Source: Elysia chlorotica
Lineage: Eukaryota; Mollusca; Gastropoda; Plakobranchidae
Direction of reading: 5' to 3'
Assembly: GCA_003991915.1 (NCBI GenBank)
Contig: RQTK01000152.1
Coordinates: forward strand, 38,714-102,713
DNA: 64,000 nucleotides
Shown: in pieces, positions 1 to 11,999 of the stretch
Layout: every line of letters starts with the position of its first letter
How positions within the stretch are numbered: the stretch's first letter is position 1
Notes under the pieces: model-generated
The model's database searches: none
What the model was told of the DNA's origin: nothing
Seen by the model: the letters and a program-made list of their open reading frames with translations, nothing else
Translations under genes and position numbers: made by a program

Positions 1-1166
1 CTCAATGTCGCTATGTGGTCTGTGCAGGATCGATCTTGGCGGAATCCTGCCTGCTCCTCACGAAGAGTCTTGTCCAGTGCTGTCTTCAGTCTCTCCAAGA
101 TGATCCTGGAGAGGACCTTCCCCGGTAATGATAGAAGCATGATGCCTCTCCAGTTGTTGCAAAAGGAGAGGTCTCCTTTCTTCGGCAGCTTCACCAGGTG
201 TCCCTTCTTCCAGTCGACCGGCACGCACTCGTTTTCCCAGATCTTTGTCAGGAGAGGGTGTAGCATGTCAGTGCAGGTCTGGATGTCGGCCGTCAGGGCT
301 TCAGGTGGAATGCCATCGGGACCTGCTGCTTTGCCTATTTTGGTGGACTTGATAGCCTTGGTGATCTCGGCCTTAGTTGGGGGGTTGGTACTGATGTCTA
401 GTAGCTGGGCTGCTGGTGGTATGTCTGGTGGGGTGGCTGGTGGGGGTCTGTTGAGTGTCTCTCGGAAGTGTTCTGCCCATCTCGCCCTCTGTTCCTCTTC
501 TCCCTTGATAGTTTCTCCATTTTTGCCTTTGACTGGTCTGGTGGGGTTGCTGTTTTTCCCAGAGAGTGTCCTGGTAATCTCATACAGTCTTTTCATGTTT
601 CGTTGACCTGCTGCTGTTTCTGCTTCTTCTGTGAGGTCATGGATGAATTTCCTCTTGTCGTCTCTTGCGCTTCTCTTTACTTGTCGGTTGACTGCCCAAT
701 ACTGTTCTTGCAGGTCGCGATTGTGTTCTACCTCGTCAGTATGGTTAATCAAGTCGTTCAGGCGTTTCCGCTCGGTAATGATGTCCCAAGTTTCAGGTGT
801 TAGCCACTCTTTACGTTTCCTGGTCTTCTTTCCCAACACTTCCATGCAGGTTGTTGTCCATGTCTCTCTCAGGTTCTGCCAGTGTTCCTCGATCGTCTCG
901 TCAGGTAGTGACTCGAGAGCCTGGAACCTGTTTTTTAAATCGCATTTGAAGGTGGTCAATGTCTCCTTGTCCTTCAGGCTGTGTACGTTGTACTTGTGGG
1001 ATGGTCTCTCTGCCTGGTCTCTGTAGGCTTTCAGCTTGATCTTGAGTGATGCGATGAGTAGGTTGTGGTCTGAGGCTGCATCGGCTCCTCGCATTGCTCG
1101 AACGTCGAGCAGGCTTCGTCGCCATTTCCTGCCAATGGTGATGTGATCGATCTGGTTGAGCGTTCA
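1..1166 (-). mobile_element. RTE-like LINE ORF2 fragment (end of endonuclease plus start of RT), open frame
   Basis: Read on the minus strand, one frame stays open for about 388 codons from 1166 to the window edge. It opens with the end of an APE-type endonuclease: NQIDHITIG, then the SDHNLLIA motif near 1060. A basic linker follows, then reverse transcriptase blocks: AAGPDGIPPEAL near 310-335, LPKKGDLSFCNNWRGI near 140-190, and EEQAGFRQDRSC near 30-60. These blocks and their order match RTE-class non-LTR elements. The rest of the RT lies beyond base 1. The 5' side is cut at about 1166, where a SINE tail begins, so it is truncated there. No stop or frameshift was seen, so this copy is younger than the other LINE pieces here. 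The clade is assigned by eye. Confidence 0.85.
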
Positions 1167-1167
1167 T

Positions 1168-1352
1168 CCACTCCGGTGTCAGTATAATGTGACCGGCTGA
1201 GACAGGAGTCATGGTATCCCCGCCCTGTCTTGTGTGTGGCAGCACATAAAATAACCAGATGTCCGTCTTGGGGCCCGTGCACAATATAGCCTATATAGTG
1301 CTACTGTTGGACATTAAACCAACCCAACCCAACCCCAACCCAACCTGACCCC
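1168..1352 (+). mobile_element. SINE, 3' two-thirds, with (CCAAC)n tail
   Basis: Starts abruptly inside the family body at 'ccggtgtcag' and runs through the conserved blocks 'gacaggagtcatgg', 'gtgtggcagcacataaaa' and 'caatatagcctatatagtg'. It ends in 'gacattaaaccaaccc' followed by CAACC repeats. The tRNA-like head is missing. It directly abuts the LINE at 1166. Confidence 0.85.
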
Positions 1353-1464
1353 CTTCCCCCTCCTGTTGCTCCCACCCCAGGCTTATAAGAAAACTGGAAA
1401 GCGCGATAAAATAAACTGACAAACAACAAACTATACTCTGTCCAACCACATTTATGACACAGGG

Positions 1465-1715
1465 CGAGAGTGTCTCAGGCTAAAAGACGAAGCCAGGAGG
1501 TACTCAATCGAGTCCGACTGGGACAATCTTATCTTACCCACGCTTTCCTACTGAGAGGTGAAGAGCCTCTACAGCCTCATACCTGCAACTGCCAATTATC
1601 TATAAGTCACATTCCATTTGGTTCTCCGCTTTTTAACCGGGAAAGATATCTGCACCTGGCTTTCAAACCACTAGAGAACATTTTTATTTTTGTTAGTCTT
1701 CAGCGAATTCTGATG
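1465..1715 (+). mobile_element. I-clade LINE, C-terminal end of ORF2, decayed
   Basis: A plus-strand frame carries RVRLGQSYLTHAFLLRGEE, then HTCNCQLSISHI and NRERYLHLAFKPLENIF. This is the same tail found at 21350-21700 on the other strand (RVRLGHSHLTHGFLLRGEE and so on). The block follows the RNase H domain in I-clade non-LTR elements. The Cys that follows SISHI in the other copy is lost here, and the frame ends in an A-rich run. It is a dead 5'-truncated copy. Confidence 0.75.
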
Positions 1716-1970
1716 TTTAAAAAAAAAACATTGGCCTGTTTAATACATTTTTTGGGGGATCATCTACACAAAAATACTTTAAAATGTTGTACCTCTACTT
1801 CACTTTAAATAATCTTTTCATGCAAAATGTGTATGTGTCCACCACTCAGAGGGATACATGAATCACTTCTGCAACAAGTGTAGTGTAGTAACTAGCTTAA
1901 GACATCAGAAAAATTATAGTCTTTACTGTGCTCATGTGCCGTAAAAACAAAGTCACTCACTCTATGTTCA
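1716..1970. other. No gene seen
   Basis: AT-rich unique-looking sequence after the LINE tail. No open frame, splice pair or repeat could be supported. Confidence 0.5.
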
Positions 1971-1974
1971 GTAC

Positions 1975-2400
1975 GCATTACAAAAATTGAGTACACCTGT
2001 AGTTAAGTAAGTAGTACACATGTATGGTGTACAGTTCAGTGTGTAGTATCACGCTCATCAAGTTCAGATAGCCTGGTTTCTGCGAAACATTGCTATGACT
2101 AACTGCTCTGTGTTTCTAAGCATTCATATATGAACATTTCTATAAATGCTCTTGTGTTTTTGCTGCTTAGCATTATTATAAACATTATTTCTATAACGGG
2201 TCTGATTTTTTCTTAGAGAATATTCTGAAAATGTCTATAGCACCTATGGTTTTTTGCTAATCAATATTTTGAAGTTTCTAAAACAGTACTGACTTTTGAT
2301 AAACATTATTAAGTTGCTTTTAATCTTGTCTATTCTTTCTGTGTCGTGTTTAGGTGGCTTCAGGTGAGTACTAGAGTACTAGAATTTTTTTAACCTAACG
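1975..2400 (+). repeat. Dispersed repeat, inverted relative to 13760-14345
   Basis: Blocks such as 'ggtgtacagttcagtgtgta', 'ctgctctgtgtttctaagca' and 'gtgtttaggtggcttcaggt' followed by 'gagtact' and 'ttaacctaac' recur, in the same order, on the minus strand at 13760-14345. The inner part consists of diverged copies of a roughly 45-bp unit. No coding frame is present. Probably a non-autonomous mobile element; its ends are not defined. Confidence 0.6.
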
Positions 2401-2448
2401 TTTCTCGTTCATAATTTTTCAGAAAATGGAAGACACTAACACTGTACT

Positions 2449-2664
2449 AGGACAACATATAAGACTTTATTACACTCACTTAAATGTATCGATATGAGAG
2501 TCATTATACTTCATTGAATAGTTACCATCAACATCTATAAACAGTTTGACTGCAGTAGGACAATATATAAGACTCGAGTACACTCGATTAAATGTATCGA
2601 CATGGGAGTCATTATACTTAATTTACTAGTTACCATCAATATCTATAAACAGTTTGACTCCACT
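2449..2664. repeat. Two-copy tandem duplication, 108-bp period
   Basis: 'aggacaacatataagac' at 2449 returns as 'aggacaatatataagac' at 2557. Both copies continue through 'gagtcattatactt', 'gttaccatcaa' and 'ctataaacagtttgact'. Copies differ by scattered substitutions. Confidence 0.8.
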
Positions 2665-3039
2665 CCACTTGTTATTATATGTGATGCCATGGATTATGAA
2701 TTATCGATTTCATAATATAACTACATAAAAATTAGGGCAGAAAGTAAAGTTATGCTAAATGTGTATGCAGAACAGTAATATGTAAAGGATATGTTATATT
2801 ATCAAGTAAATAACCGACATATAGTTTAACTTAACGAAGTCACATCGTGTTCATCGTGGTAGGTCTGGACATTTATTGACAGATACAAAGATGACGCTTT
2901 CAAATCTGGAATCAGTTCTGTCTGTAAGGGTACAAAGAATTGAAAATTTGGAAAAACCCTAAGAATTGTGCTTTTTTTAAATAAATAGTAAACAAGCAAG
3001 CAGTGATCAATCACCTATATGGAAAATTTGATAAAGAAA

Positions 3040-3170
3040 CTAACATTATGATGTGTTATGTCTATTTCATACGTTGTTCTCTATCCCAGCAGAAAAAACG
3101 CTCCCGCTGCCAAAGGATAAAATGGTTTGGCTTACAACAATGTGGTCTCAGAAGGATAGAAACAGACAGA
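3040..3170 (+). repeat. Dispersed repeat flanking a (GA)n tract
   Basis: Contains 'ttctctatcccagcagaaa' and 'tggtttggcttacaacaatg' then 'tggtctcagaa'. The reverse complement of the same sequence lies at 10508-10635, also next to a CT/GA microsatellite. Confidence 0.65.
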
Positions 3171-3183
3171 GAGACAATTAAAA

Positions 3184-3362
<179 letters not shown>

Positions 3363-3539
3363 AGAGACAGACAGAAGAAGAGTAAACAATTTATGGAGTA
3401 AAGTTTTATGTGTATAAGAATAGTCCAAAATACTCTTTCTCTTTTTGAAATTTTTGATGATTTTACATATTAATATACATAAAATTTAAAGACTTGCATA
3501 TGATATAGTTTTATGAAATTTATAAATTTATTTTTATAC

Positions 3540-3835
3540 ACATGGCGATTATCGCTGCCATAATTCCACCCCTTAAGCGTGGCGTTTCTGATCGCTCATT
3601 GGCTCGATAAGTCTAGGAAAGAGTTATGATTGGACGCCGGTACAGATTCCCACACATCTCGTCCTCGTATGTAACGCAACATCTGTAATATTATCACTAT
3701 CTCAGACGCGACCCTCGCAATCTGTCTGAGGTATTAATATTGTGTAGTTGCGCGCCTTGCATTAAACCAACAGATTAATCCAAACCAGTCTGACCGCTCC
3801 ATATAGCCATAAGAGAGCTCAAGATATTATAGAGA
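3540..3835. other. No gene; moderately GC-richer block sharing a short repeat
   Basis: Contains 'gatcgctcattggctcgata' and 'agtctagg', related to sequence near 42415-42458 and 53020-53080. No open frame or splice pair was recognised. Confidence 0.35.
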
Positions 3836-4089
3836 GAGTTGAGGAAATAATTATTCTTTGATGTGTGCATTTTGCCACTTAATTAGAAATAGAACGAGGA
3901 TGGTATTGTTAGCGTACCTGATGTTGTTGATGATATGGCCTCTTGCAATTACATGTACGTTTTTTTTTCCTAATTGATCGCAAATGTATAAGTATTATAT
4001 AACCATATACATTTTTATAGATCACAACTCTACCCCTCGTTGTATTGGTTTATACTCGCCTATTTTATTTTTAATTTAAAGGCTGTTGT

Positions 4090-5340
4090 TTACTCCCAAT
4101 ACACATTAATTCACCATCCTATGATTTTTTTCCGTCTACATCAATGCTCTCTGGCCATTTGTGTTGTTTTCTTGTCCCGGTTTTCAAATGGTTTTGTACA
4201 TTCGATAAGTCAGAAATTGTTCTAATTCTCAATTTCCCTCTTACATAAAGATTGCACTTTTCATTTCTTTGGCCTCGAAAAAGCCACACTGTTCTTGGGG
4301 GAATTTCTTGCTTTATTTTATTTTGTGCCCTAATCATTATCACCTACACCATAACTTTTGTGATGTGGCTCATTAGATTTATCGTTCTGTGTAATTCACT
4401 TTCTGTTCCTTTTTTGGTAGAGTGATAGAGACGTACGTTTCCAAATCTCGTGGTGTGTTCCCAGTGTCGCACACTTTGTTTCAATACTAGATTACACTTC
4501 ACCATTTCTATTTCTTCTAGAGAATTTAGAATTTCTACTGATATGCCATCAGACGCAGACACATTCTCGACGATACGTTTTATTTTATTTCAAACTGTAG
4601 AATTGTTGGGCTATACTTCCTTACTGCAAATCTTTCATCTCTCATGTAATCGTATAATTCTCCCATATATTTTTACAACCTATCTTTAAAACCTAATTTC
4701 TTTAAAAATTCATGATAATCTTTTGGTATTTTTACTTTATACATCCTGTAGCCGCAGATGAGTTTTTTCTACGCGCTTCTTTTATCTTTTTGTCCGAGGA
4801 TTTAAGGATTTTTATCAAGATGATAGCTTTTACTTTCTGCACTTTTCTTCTTCTAGCCAGCTATTCTGCACTCTAGTTATACTCCCCTGTACATTTTCTG
4901 ATATGCAATGTGCTTTATTCTATCTCCCTCTTCTCTCTAATTAAGAGTAAAATGTCAGTCACCCATTTCTTCCCTGCCATGTTCTTTTTTTACAGGAATT
5001 AATTCTTGTGCCAATTGCAAAATAGATATGCCTCTCACTGTTTCTCTATTTTAATTTATATCATATTATTCTGATAGAACATCAAATTGATTCGAAACAT
5101 AGGCTACATATTCGGCTTGGATTTCGGGATCTGTTTTTAGCAGTGCTGTGTTTAGTCTGAGCTATTTTAACATTTTTGTTCGCCTAATAACTATTTTTGC
5201 AACTACTGGTGTATGATCACTGTCAGAGTCTGCTCCAGGATTTGTCTGGACGCATATAAGAGCATTTTCTCATTCTTTTTGTTGAGGAGGATGGAATCTA
5301 TCGTATGATTACGCGCGCTGTGAACTGGATTTTTCCAGCC
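4090..5340 (-). mobile_element. Decayed RTE-like LINE ORF2 (endonuclease end and RT start)
   Basis: The minus-strand frames, interrupted by many stops and shifts, read GADSDSDHTPVVAKI near 5200-5235 (end of an APE endonuclease). This is followed by IRRTKM, SDGISVEILNSLEEIE near 4510-4560, LHRTINLMSHITKV near 4350-4395 and RAQNKIKQEI near 4295-4330. It stops after WPESIDVDGK near 4120. The order fits RTE-type elements of animals. It belongs to a different lineage from the LINE at 1-1166, which has NNWRGI instead of LHRTI. It is heavily mutated, so old. Confidence 0.75.
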
Positions 5341-5344
5341 TCAC

Positions 5345-5785
5345 AACCGTCTCGGAGCTTGAGAGAAACAAATATTTCCAATAAACATATTAGTTCACAA
5401 GCATCTCTCAAAAATGTAAACCCATAAAATTCGTGACAAAGCTGAAAGCTGAAAGAATGAGTGATAATTTTGCAGCATGCTTCAATTCATTTTTCCCGCA
5501 AGTTTGGGTTAGAAAGATTTTGATTCCAACATTTTTTTACAAAAAGAAAAATCACAAGCTTCAAAATTGCGAACTTTTTATGTCGTGATAAATATTTAAG
5601 GAACTTAACTGCTTTATTTTTGAAATGTTTGTTTGGTTGATTTTTCTTCATATGCATTTTTTAATTTCTTCGCTTATTTGCACTCTTTTTTTGAATACAA
5701 GTATTCAGAGGTTTGCGTGAAAATATAGATTTATTTGTGTATAATAAACCTGCAGTCTTTTTTTCTGTTTATTACTTTCCTTTGC
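5345..5785. other. No gene seen
   Basis: AT-rich sequence upstream of the decayed LINE on its strand, without supportable features. Confidence 0.4.
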
Positions 5786-5792
5786 AGTGTCA

Positions 5793-5793
5793 C

Positions 5794-5846
<53 letters not shown>

Positions 5847-5895
5847 TTATTTTTATTATTATTATTATTTTTTTTTTTTATTATTTTTTTTTTAT
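5793..5895. repeat. (ATT)n microsatellite with T-rich interruptions
   Basis: About 30 TTA/ATT units broken by short T runs. The poly-Ile, poly-Tyr and poly-Asn frames here are artefacts. Confidence 0.95.
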
Positions 5896-6436
5896 TATAA
5901 ATTGCTTTTGTCTTGACCAATAAACTCTAAATTTGAAATAGATGGATGAAGTATTTTTTTTCTTTTTTTCTTTGGTGTTAGTCTTTTTTCCTCTTTTAAA
6001 CGCTGCTTTGAATTTGATGTTTTGTCTTTGAATTGTGACAAACCAAAAGTTTGTTCTATTGTTTGTAACATTTTAAACGACCACGAGTAAGAGCGTTGAC
6101 CCATATACTATTTTAAAGACGTCTAAAACCTTTGCGATTTCTGCAACCCATTTAGCAACGGTTCTTACGATATTTTTATTTGATCTCAATTTCAATTATT
6201 CCCTAGACTTTTTTAAATCACAATGATCGACACTGTTTTAGAATTCAAATTCTATACAACCCTGACAGTTTCACCCCCCTCTTATAGATGAACGCGTGGT
6301 TTTCTTGAAAGAAGTATAACCACCAGGGCTGTAGGTAAAACGTCGCAGTAGCTTACACCCCGTCGCAAACCTTTTTTCCATATCTTATGTCAAGTGGTAA
6401 GCTTATCAACACTTAGCACTTACGGCCTCTAGGGAA

Positions 6437-6530
6437 GAATGCACAAACAAGTCGAAGATTACGTCTCGTCGAAACAATATAAAATAAGAAGGCTTACGCG
6501 AAACGTAAACTACATCATGTTTGTGCATTC
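6437..6530. mobile_element. Palindromic MITE-like element, copy 1
   Basis: Ends are a perfect 12-bp inverted repeat, 'gaatgcacaaac' and 'gtttgtgcattc'. The inside holds 'ttacgtctcgtcg' and 'aataagaaggcttacg'. The same design recurs at 14353-14429 and 55165-55259. It has no coding capacity. Confidence 0.7.
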
Positions 6531-6534
6531 TACT

Positions 6535-7125
6535 CCTAGTGTGTGCAGATCTACGCTTTTGTAGTGTCGATTACAGAAGGATTAAAGTAATAGTATACTA
6601 ATTACTATACACATTATATAGTAAGGTTAATAAAGAAGCAAAGCATCTCACTGCAGTTTGTTATCTCCCCTCAGAACATTTTCAACCAGTCGCACTACTT
6701 AGTATTGAGAACAATATCAGTCAATTTTGGATTTTTCTATCAAAATCTAGATGGTTGTCGAACAAACAAGTGTATTAAATATTTTGATTCTGGACTATTT
6801 TGCCTATCGATGGTGAAAGTTGCAAACCGTGTAACACTGTGCATGGGTGTTTTGGAGTTACAAGGTTTGCAGCTTTCACGATCGCTATATTACTTTTAGT
6901 ATTACACCCACACTTTACACTACAGTTAGATTGTCAATGTCCTTACTGTAATTTGACTTAATATGCATTGTGCGTTACATTTATATTGATCAAGCTAGTT
7001 CAGGCAATTGCTAAAAAGGTTTTTTCTCTTGGTCAAGTTATTGAAGATGAGAAACCCATTCGTGCAAGAGAGTGAGGACCCTCTTTTTTTTTTAGAGACA
7101 AGACGTTGCTGATCAATATACAGCC
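6535..7125. other. No gene seen
   Basis: One plus-strand frame of 64 codons at 6705-6899 has no recognisable motif, and its Kozak and splice contexts are unremarkable. It is not called. Confidence 0.4.
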
Positions 7126-7127
7126 TT

Positions 7128-7318
7128 AACGGTTGGGTCGGTGTCGGTTTAATGTGATCTGTGGTGGAACTGGCTGAGACAGGAGTCATGGCATCCCCTC
7201 CCTGTTTTGTGTGTGGAAAAACATAAAATTTTCAGACGTTAGTCTTGGGATCCATCCACAATATAACCGATATACTCATATAGTGCTCTTGTTGGACATT
7301 AAAAACAACTTAACTCAA
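7128..7318 (+). mobile_element. SINE, body and 3' end
   Basis: Begins at 'ggttgggtcggtgtcggttt' and runs through 'gagacaggagtcatggcatc', 'cagacgttagtcttggg' and 'cacaatataac' to 'ttggacattaaaaac' and a 'ttaactcaa' tail. The head is absent. Confidence 0.85.
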
Positions 7319-7319
7319 G

Positions 7320-8410
7320 GCGTGTCAGGACCAGTTAATCCTATATATAGGTAATCGGTCCAATTCGTAAAAATCAAATGACCTCGGGCAAACTCAAATG
7401 TGTATCATTGTATGCCATTGTATGCCTTATCGTATTTATAAATTAGATCTTAGGGAAAGTAGACCACTAGATTGATTATAAGAAGATTTAAAATACAATA
7501 AACTTTGAGGAATATATTTTTTTTGTTCCCAGATATTTGTGCGTCCATTGCCAATTGTTGATGCATCGGATTATGGTGGTTGTCTTTGTTGTGATTTGGA
7601 CTTCAGGTATAGGACGGGTCATCACGTGGTTAGAGATTTTCAGGGTTGTAAAGGGGAAGTAAAAGGGTATGGATAGAGATAGTGTTCGTGAGAGGGATCG
7701 ACATGGGACAAGAGAGGTAGGCTGCGACGGAAGCTCTGATTTGTCATAATTTTTTTTATCAATGAACGCCATGCGCCGAATGCCATGCGCCGAATCCAGG
7801 CTTAAATGACGAAAAAATTCTACAGTTAAAGCCTGCAGGGCTTGTACTAAAATAATTTATTGATACGAAAGCCATTGGTAACAGATAATTATCGGAAAGT
7901 TATGGGCAATCTGCGACCTCTTGCGACGCATTATCCAATGCGAAGATGTAACTGTGAAATTTTAGTTAAAATTATATAAAGCTTTTGTAAAATCTAAATT
8001 TAGAGTGGAAGTTGGAGATTATTAACTTCTAATAACCAAGATAGTAATTTGGCTACCATTCTTTTAAAAACGTTTACAGAGGCAGCTTCGAGGTCTTGGA
8101 AGTGGCATACGTGTTGTGTGAAGCCAGAACTCTGGAAAAGTACGTGATTCCTAAATTATATTAAGATTTTTTGAAGACATTGCTTTGGAATATTTGATAA
8201 TTTGTTTGCAGGAGATCTGGGTCTGCAGCCGTTTAATTCAAATGTTATCGGCAGGAGTAAATTTAATGTACAAATAACGGTTTGTTTGAATCTTTACAGC
8301 AGACTGTGGAGACGTAGTGGTGGTTGGATAAAATGAAGCACTTAATGCGTTAGCAATTTCATGTTCCTTCTTCACATATGATCAGCTGTACAGCCTATCC
8401 CAGTGTGCCC
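7320..8410. other. No gene seen
   Basis: AT-rich stretch. A minus frame at 7488-7772 has no motif. About 30 bases near 8050-8085 ('ttggctaccattcttttaaa') resemble sequence at 20946-20980, hinting at a shared old repeat. Confidence 0.4.
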
Positions 8411-8414
8411 TCTG

Positions 8415-8477
8415 CTACAATATGGCCTATTATAGTGATGACATTGGACGTTAAACCAACTCAACTGAACTCAATCT
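8415..8477 (+). mobile_element. SINE, 3' end only
   Basis: Only the last part survives: 'ctacaatatggcctatta', 'gacgttaaaccaactcaac'. Confidence 0.65.
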
Positions 8478-9101
8478 AAGAGTGTGGCTCTGGCAGGGTT
8501 GTACGTAATTTAATACATTACCACAGTAGATAAAACCGGTTTAAACAAACGAAAGTCTAGGAATATTTTAATTTCAAATTAAAGAGAAAATATCGAAAAA
8601 TACTCCTCTAATGTGTTGCAGGAATATTAATGATAATAGACTACTTGGAAATAATATATTGATCAATTTTCAACCAGTAGAAAACTAGTATGGGCTTGTT
8701 TAAAATTGAAAACAAGATATCAAATTAAAAACAGGGTTGAAAAAAAGATAAAGAAGAAACATCACCTTCCCTAACTTCCAAAAAAAAAACACACCAACAA
8801 CATACTCCATCAACCCATTTCAAGTTACAGTTTGTTGAACAAAAACAACAATAATAAGAACAACAACTACAAAACTAAAATAATATAAAAAAGTGAAGAA
8901 AATTACAGTGTTATTAAACACACATAAGTCTCATATATCTTTTTAACCTTTTATTTCTTTAATATGCAGAAAAGTAAAAAAAATTGAAAAAAAAAAACAG
9001 AAAAAAATTAGCAAAAATTTCACGAGAAAACAATTATTTCTTAGAAAAAATCTTTGTAAACTAATTTTTGAATCCAATTGAAGGCCACAGTGGAAAAACC
9101 A

Positions 9102-9887
9102 GGGTCCGTATGCAACTGTACATTGACTTAGTAAGTTTATTGTAAAAAGCACTTAGTGCGCTAAGTTGCATGCAACCGGTACCTTTACTTACTAAGTTCG
9201 TCGTAACTGCTAAGTTAGAAATACCCTGTCGTAAACTACCCTAAGTAAAAACGTAGCCAATCAGCGCCTTGCTTTTTCTTATAGCTCAGCGCGCCATGAA
9301 AGCAACAAACGCGCCATTGCGGCCGCCATCTTGGAAACCTCTCGACTCAATTTTTAAAATACGCCTAATAAAAGATTAAAGCGATAAATTTACATACAAC
9401 AAGGTTTTTAAGTCATTTCTAGTATCCCTTAAACTAAGTCGATGCCTTTAAGATTACCCAAAGGTGTTTTTTTGATAATTCTCATCGAGTGAATTCGCGT
9501 CTTCTAGTGCCGCAAACTTGAGCCTAGATCTACATCCAAACTTGCGTGTAGATCTATATCTAGCGTTATTATTATTGAGAAACTAGAATCTATACCTTAG
9601 TTTACTTGATAGAAAGTAAATTTAACCAAATTTAATGAAATTGCATGATCTATGAGCCTAGATCTAATGTAGCCGCATAAGCAGCAAAGTGTGTATGTGT
9701 GAGTGTAGTGCTTGGAGGTGTGTCTAAAAGTCACGCTGGGTCAGCGGAAATGATTGTTGGCTTAGCCTAGCTTAACTACACGAGCGTCGTAAAACCACTT
9801 GCATGCCGTCAACTTAAGCGTAGAAGTCACGATGTAAACTTAGCGTAGCTGAGTCGGAAAATAATCGTGAGAGTTGCATACGGACCC
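9102..9887. mobile_element. Non-autonomous DNA transposon with 16-bp terminal inverted repeats
   Basis: The left end 'gggtccgtatgcaact' (9102-9117) is the exact reverse complement of the right end 'agttgcatacggaccc' (9872-9887), giving a 786-bp element. Sub-terminal regions are full of 'cttag' and 'ctaag' motifs, including 'cttagtaag' and 'cttactaag' as an inverted pair. There is no transposase frame. No convincing target-site duplication was seen beside the ends, so the superfamily is open. Confidence 0.65.
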
Positions 9888-9889
9888 AG

Positions 9890-10380
9890 ATAAAATATGT
9901 CACATTTTGGGAAACAATTTAGTAATCCATCTTAGCCTAGGAAGCAGATCTTTTTCTTGCATCTCCAAAAGGTAATAATTAAAAAAAAAAACACGTTATT
10001 ATAATACTATGAAAGTTGTAGGTAGACCCTACATTTTAACTGATGAAAAGAGAGCGTTTTAAAACGTAAAATTGAATTATCAAAAAAGTTGTCAAATGTG
10101 ACACGTCTGGTTTTTCACATGTGGTCTTAATTAAACTGTTTTAACCTATGAAAAGAAACATAATTTTAGATGCTTATGCCAGCCATTAACACCGTTTTTA
10201 TAAAAAAAAAAGAAAATTGATCAATTTATTAAAACTAAATCATACTCAAGTCTTCCGTTTTTGTGTGTGTGTTTTAAAAATAAATAAACAATAATCTAAA
10301 ATTTTAAATATGAAACCAGTTCTTTATGAACTAATCTACAACACGTATAATCTATTCCTCATACCGTTGTTTTTTTTATG
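9890..10380. other. No gene seen
   Basis: AT-rich, with A-runs. Nothing supportable. Confidence 0.4.
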
Positions 10381-10381
<1 letters not shown>

Positions 10382-10461
<80 letters not shown>

Positions 10462-10472
10462 TTTTCTCTCCC
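10382..10472. repeat. (CT)n microsatellite
   Basis: CT dinucleotide run ending in CCCACC and CACA runs. It sits next to the same dispersed repeat that flanks the (GA)n at 3184. Confidence 0.95.
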
Positions 10473-10507
10473 ACCCACCCACACACACACACTATTTGTC
10501 TCTGTAT

Positions 10508-10635
10508 CTCTTTCTATTTTTCTCGGACCACATTGTTGTAAGCCAAACCATCTTCTCCTTAGGCAGCCTCAACCTGGTTTCTGCTGAGATAGAGAAAACG
10601 TATGAAAAAGACATAACACATCTATTATAAATGGG
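10508..10635 (-). repeat. Dispersed repeat flanking the (CT)n, second copy
   Basis: The reverse complement reads 'tggtttggcttacaacaatg', 'cagcagaaacc' and 'gttatgtctttttcatacgt', matching 3040-3170 in order. Confidence 0.65.
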
Positions 10636-10639
10636 CGGG

Positions 10640-11795
10640 TGACAATTTTTCTGCCACGCATCACAGGCAAACTGCACCATCTAGAACCCAGAAATTAGGT
10701 ATGTTGGGGTAATTTGGTACGATGTTGTCGACGGTAATAATACTTTTAGGTAAAACGGTTGATTTTAGCAAATAAAAGGCAAAATGTTTATTTCTTTATT
10801 CTGCGAAAAAGATATCGACATAAGAATAATTTCCGGTACGAGAAATACCGGTTAGGCCTAAACCCAAAGTGAAAGTCTAAACTCTAAAGCCGTCTTTCCA
10901 GAAAGCACGTGCTTTTTTATATCAACAGACATAACTGCCCAAGTCATTGAGAGAGTCTGCCTCTATCACAATACTTAAGAAACATCTTAAAACTTACCTT
11001 TTTAAAAAAGCATTTGGCATAGAACTACCATAATTCTCACGATTATTGATCTGCATTATTATACTTTGATTTTGGTGTGCATGTGTGTGTCTGCCTGGGT
11101 GTGTGTAGGTGTATGCTACTTGTGTATGTATGCGTATGGGTGTGTGAGTGTATGTGTGTGTGCGTGTCTGTGAGTGTATGATTATGTGCATGTGTGTGTA
11201 TGTGTGGTTGAATATCATTTACATGTTTGTTTGTGCCATTACCTCTGTGATGTTTATACATTTATTTATGTATGTTTATTTCATGTACATGATTTCTTTT
11301 GATGTACTGCGCATTGTGCAGAATTTAAATTTTGGAAATGCGCAATATAAATGCAATAAATTATTATTAATTATTATATTGCAAATTAAGTGTATGAAGT
11401 ACAACCCACCCACTCCGGGGATATGTGGTTACTAATTCTTTTACTCTCTACTTCTATGTTGATTGCAGGTCAAAGACTAGATAGTTATAACGTATGGTAA
11501 CGCTCCTAAATGACCGTGCAATCCTATAGAGTTTACACTCTGAGCTCGTTTGAGTATGTACAGTGAGGTTCAATGTTCACTGCTCCCTACCTATACAGAG
11601 CGGTATAACACACACTAAAACTTAGGACAAAAACTGACAGCGATAGAACTCAGTCAGCAGGAGAGTTAAAAATACCAACAATCAACTCCTTTATTGTACT
11701 ATGAACAAAAGATCAATAATAAAAATCAGTGCATCAACAAGTTAAACAATTACTATGGTCAATACCGTAGGGTAGAGAAGGTATAGATAGATAGT
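10640..11795. other. No gene; short (TG)n-rich stretch near 11080-11215
   Basis: Degenerate TG/TATG repeats around 11080-11215. No frame or splice pair was accepted. Confidence 0.4.
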
Positions 11796-11799
11796 AATG

Positions 11800-11985
11800 T
11801 TTAGGGTAGTTATCGGATAGTAAGTATCAAAATGAATAAGGATAGTCAGTATCAAAATGGATAAGGATAGTAATCGATAGTCTACATCAAAATGATAGGA
11901 ATCAAAATGGATAAGGATAGTAATCGATAGTCTACATCAAAATGATAGAAATAGTCGAAATCAAAATGATGGGAATCAAAATGCC
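11800..11985. repeat. Minisatellite with units of about 50 bp
   Basis: 'aaaatggataaggatagt' and 'aatcgatagtctacatcaaa' recur three to four times with partial units between. Confidence 0.8.
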
Positions 11986-11999
11986 CAGCAATCAATCAG

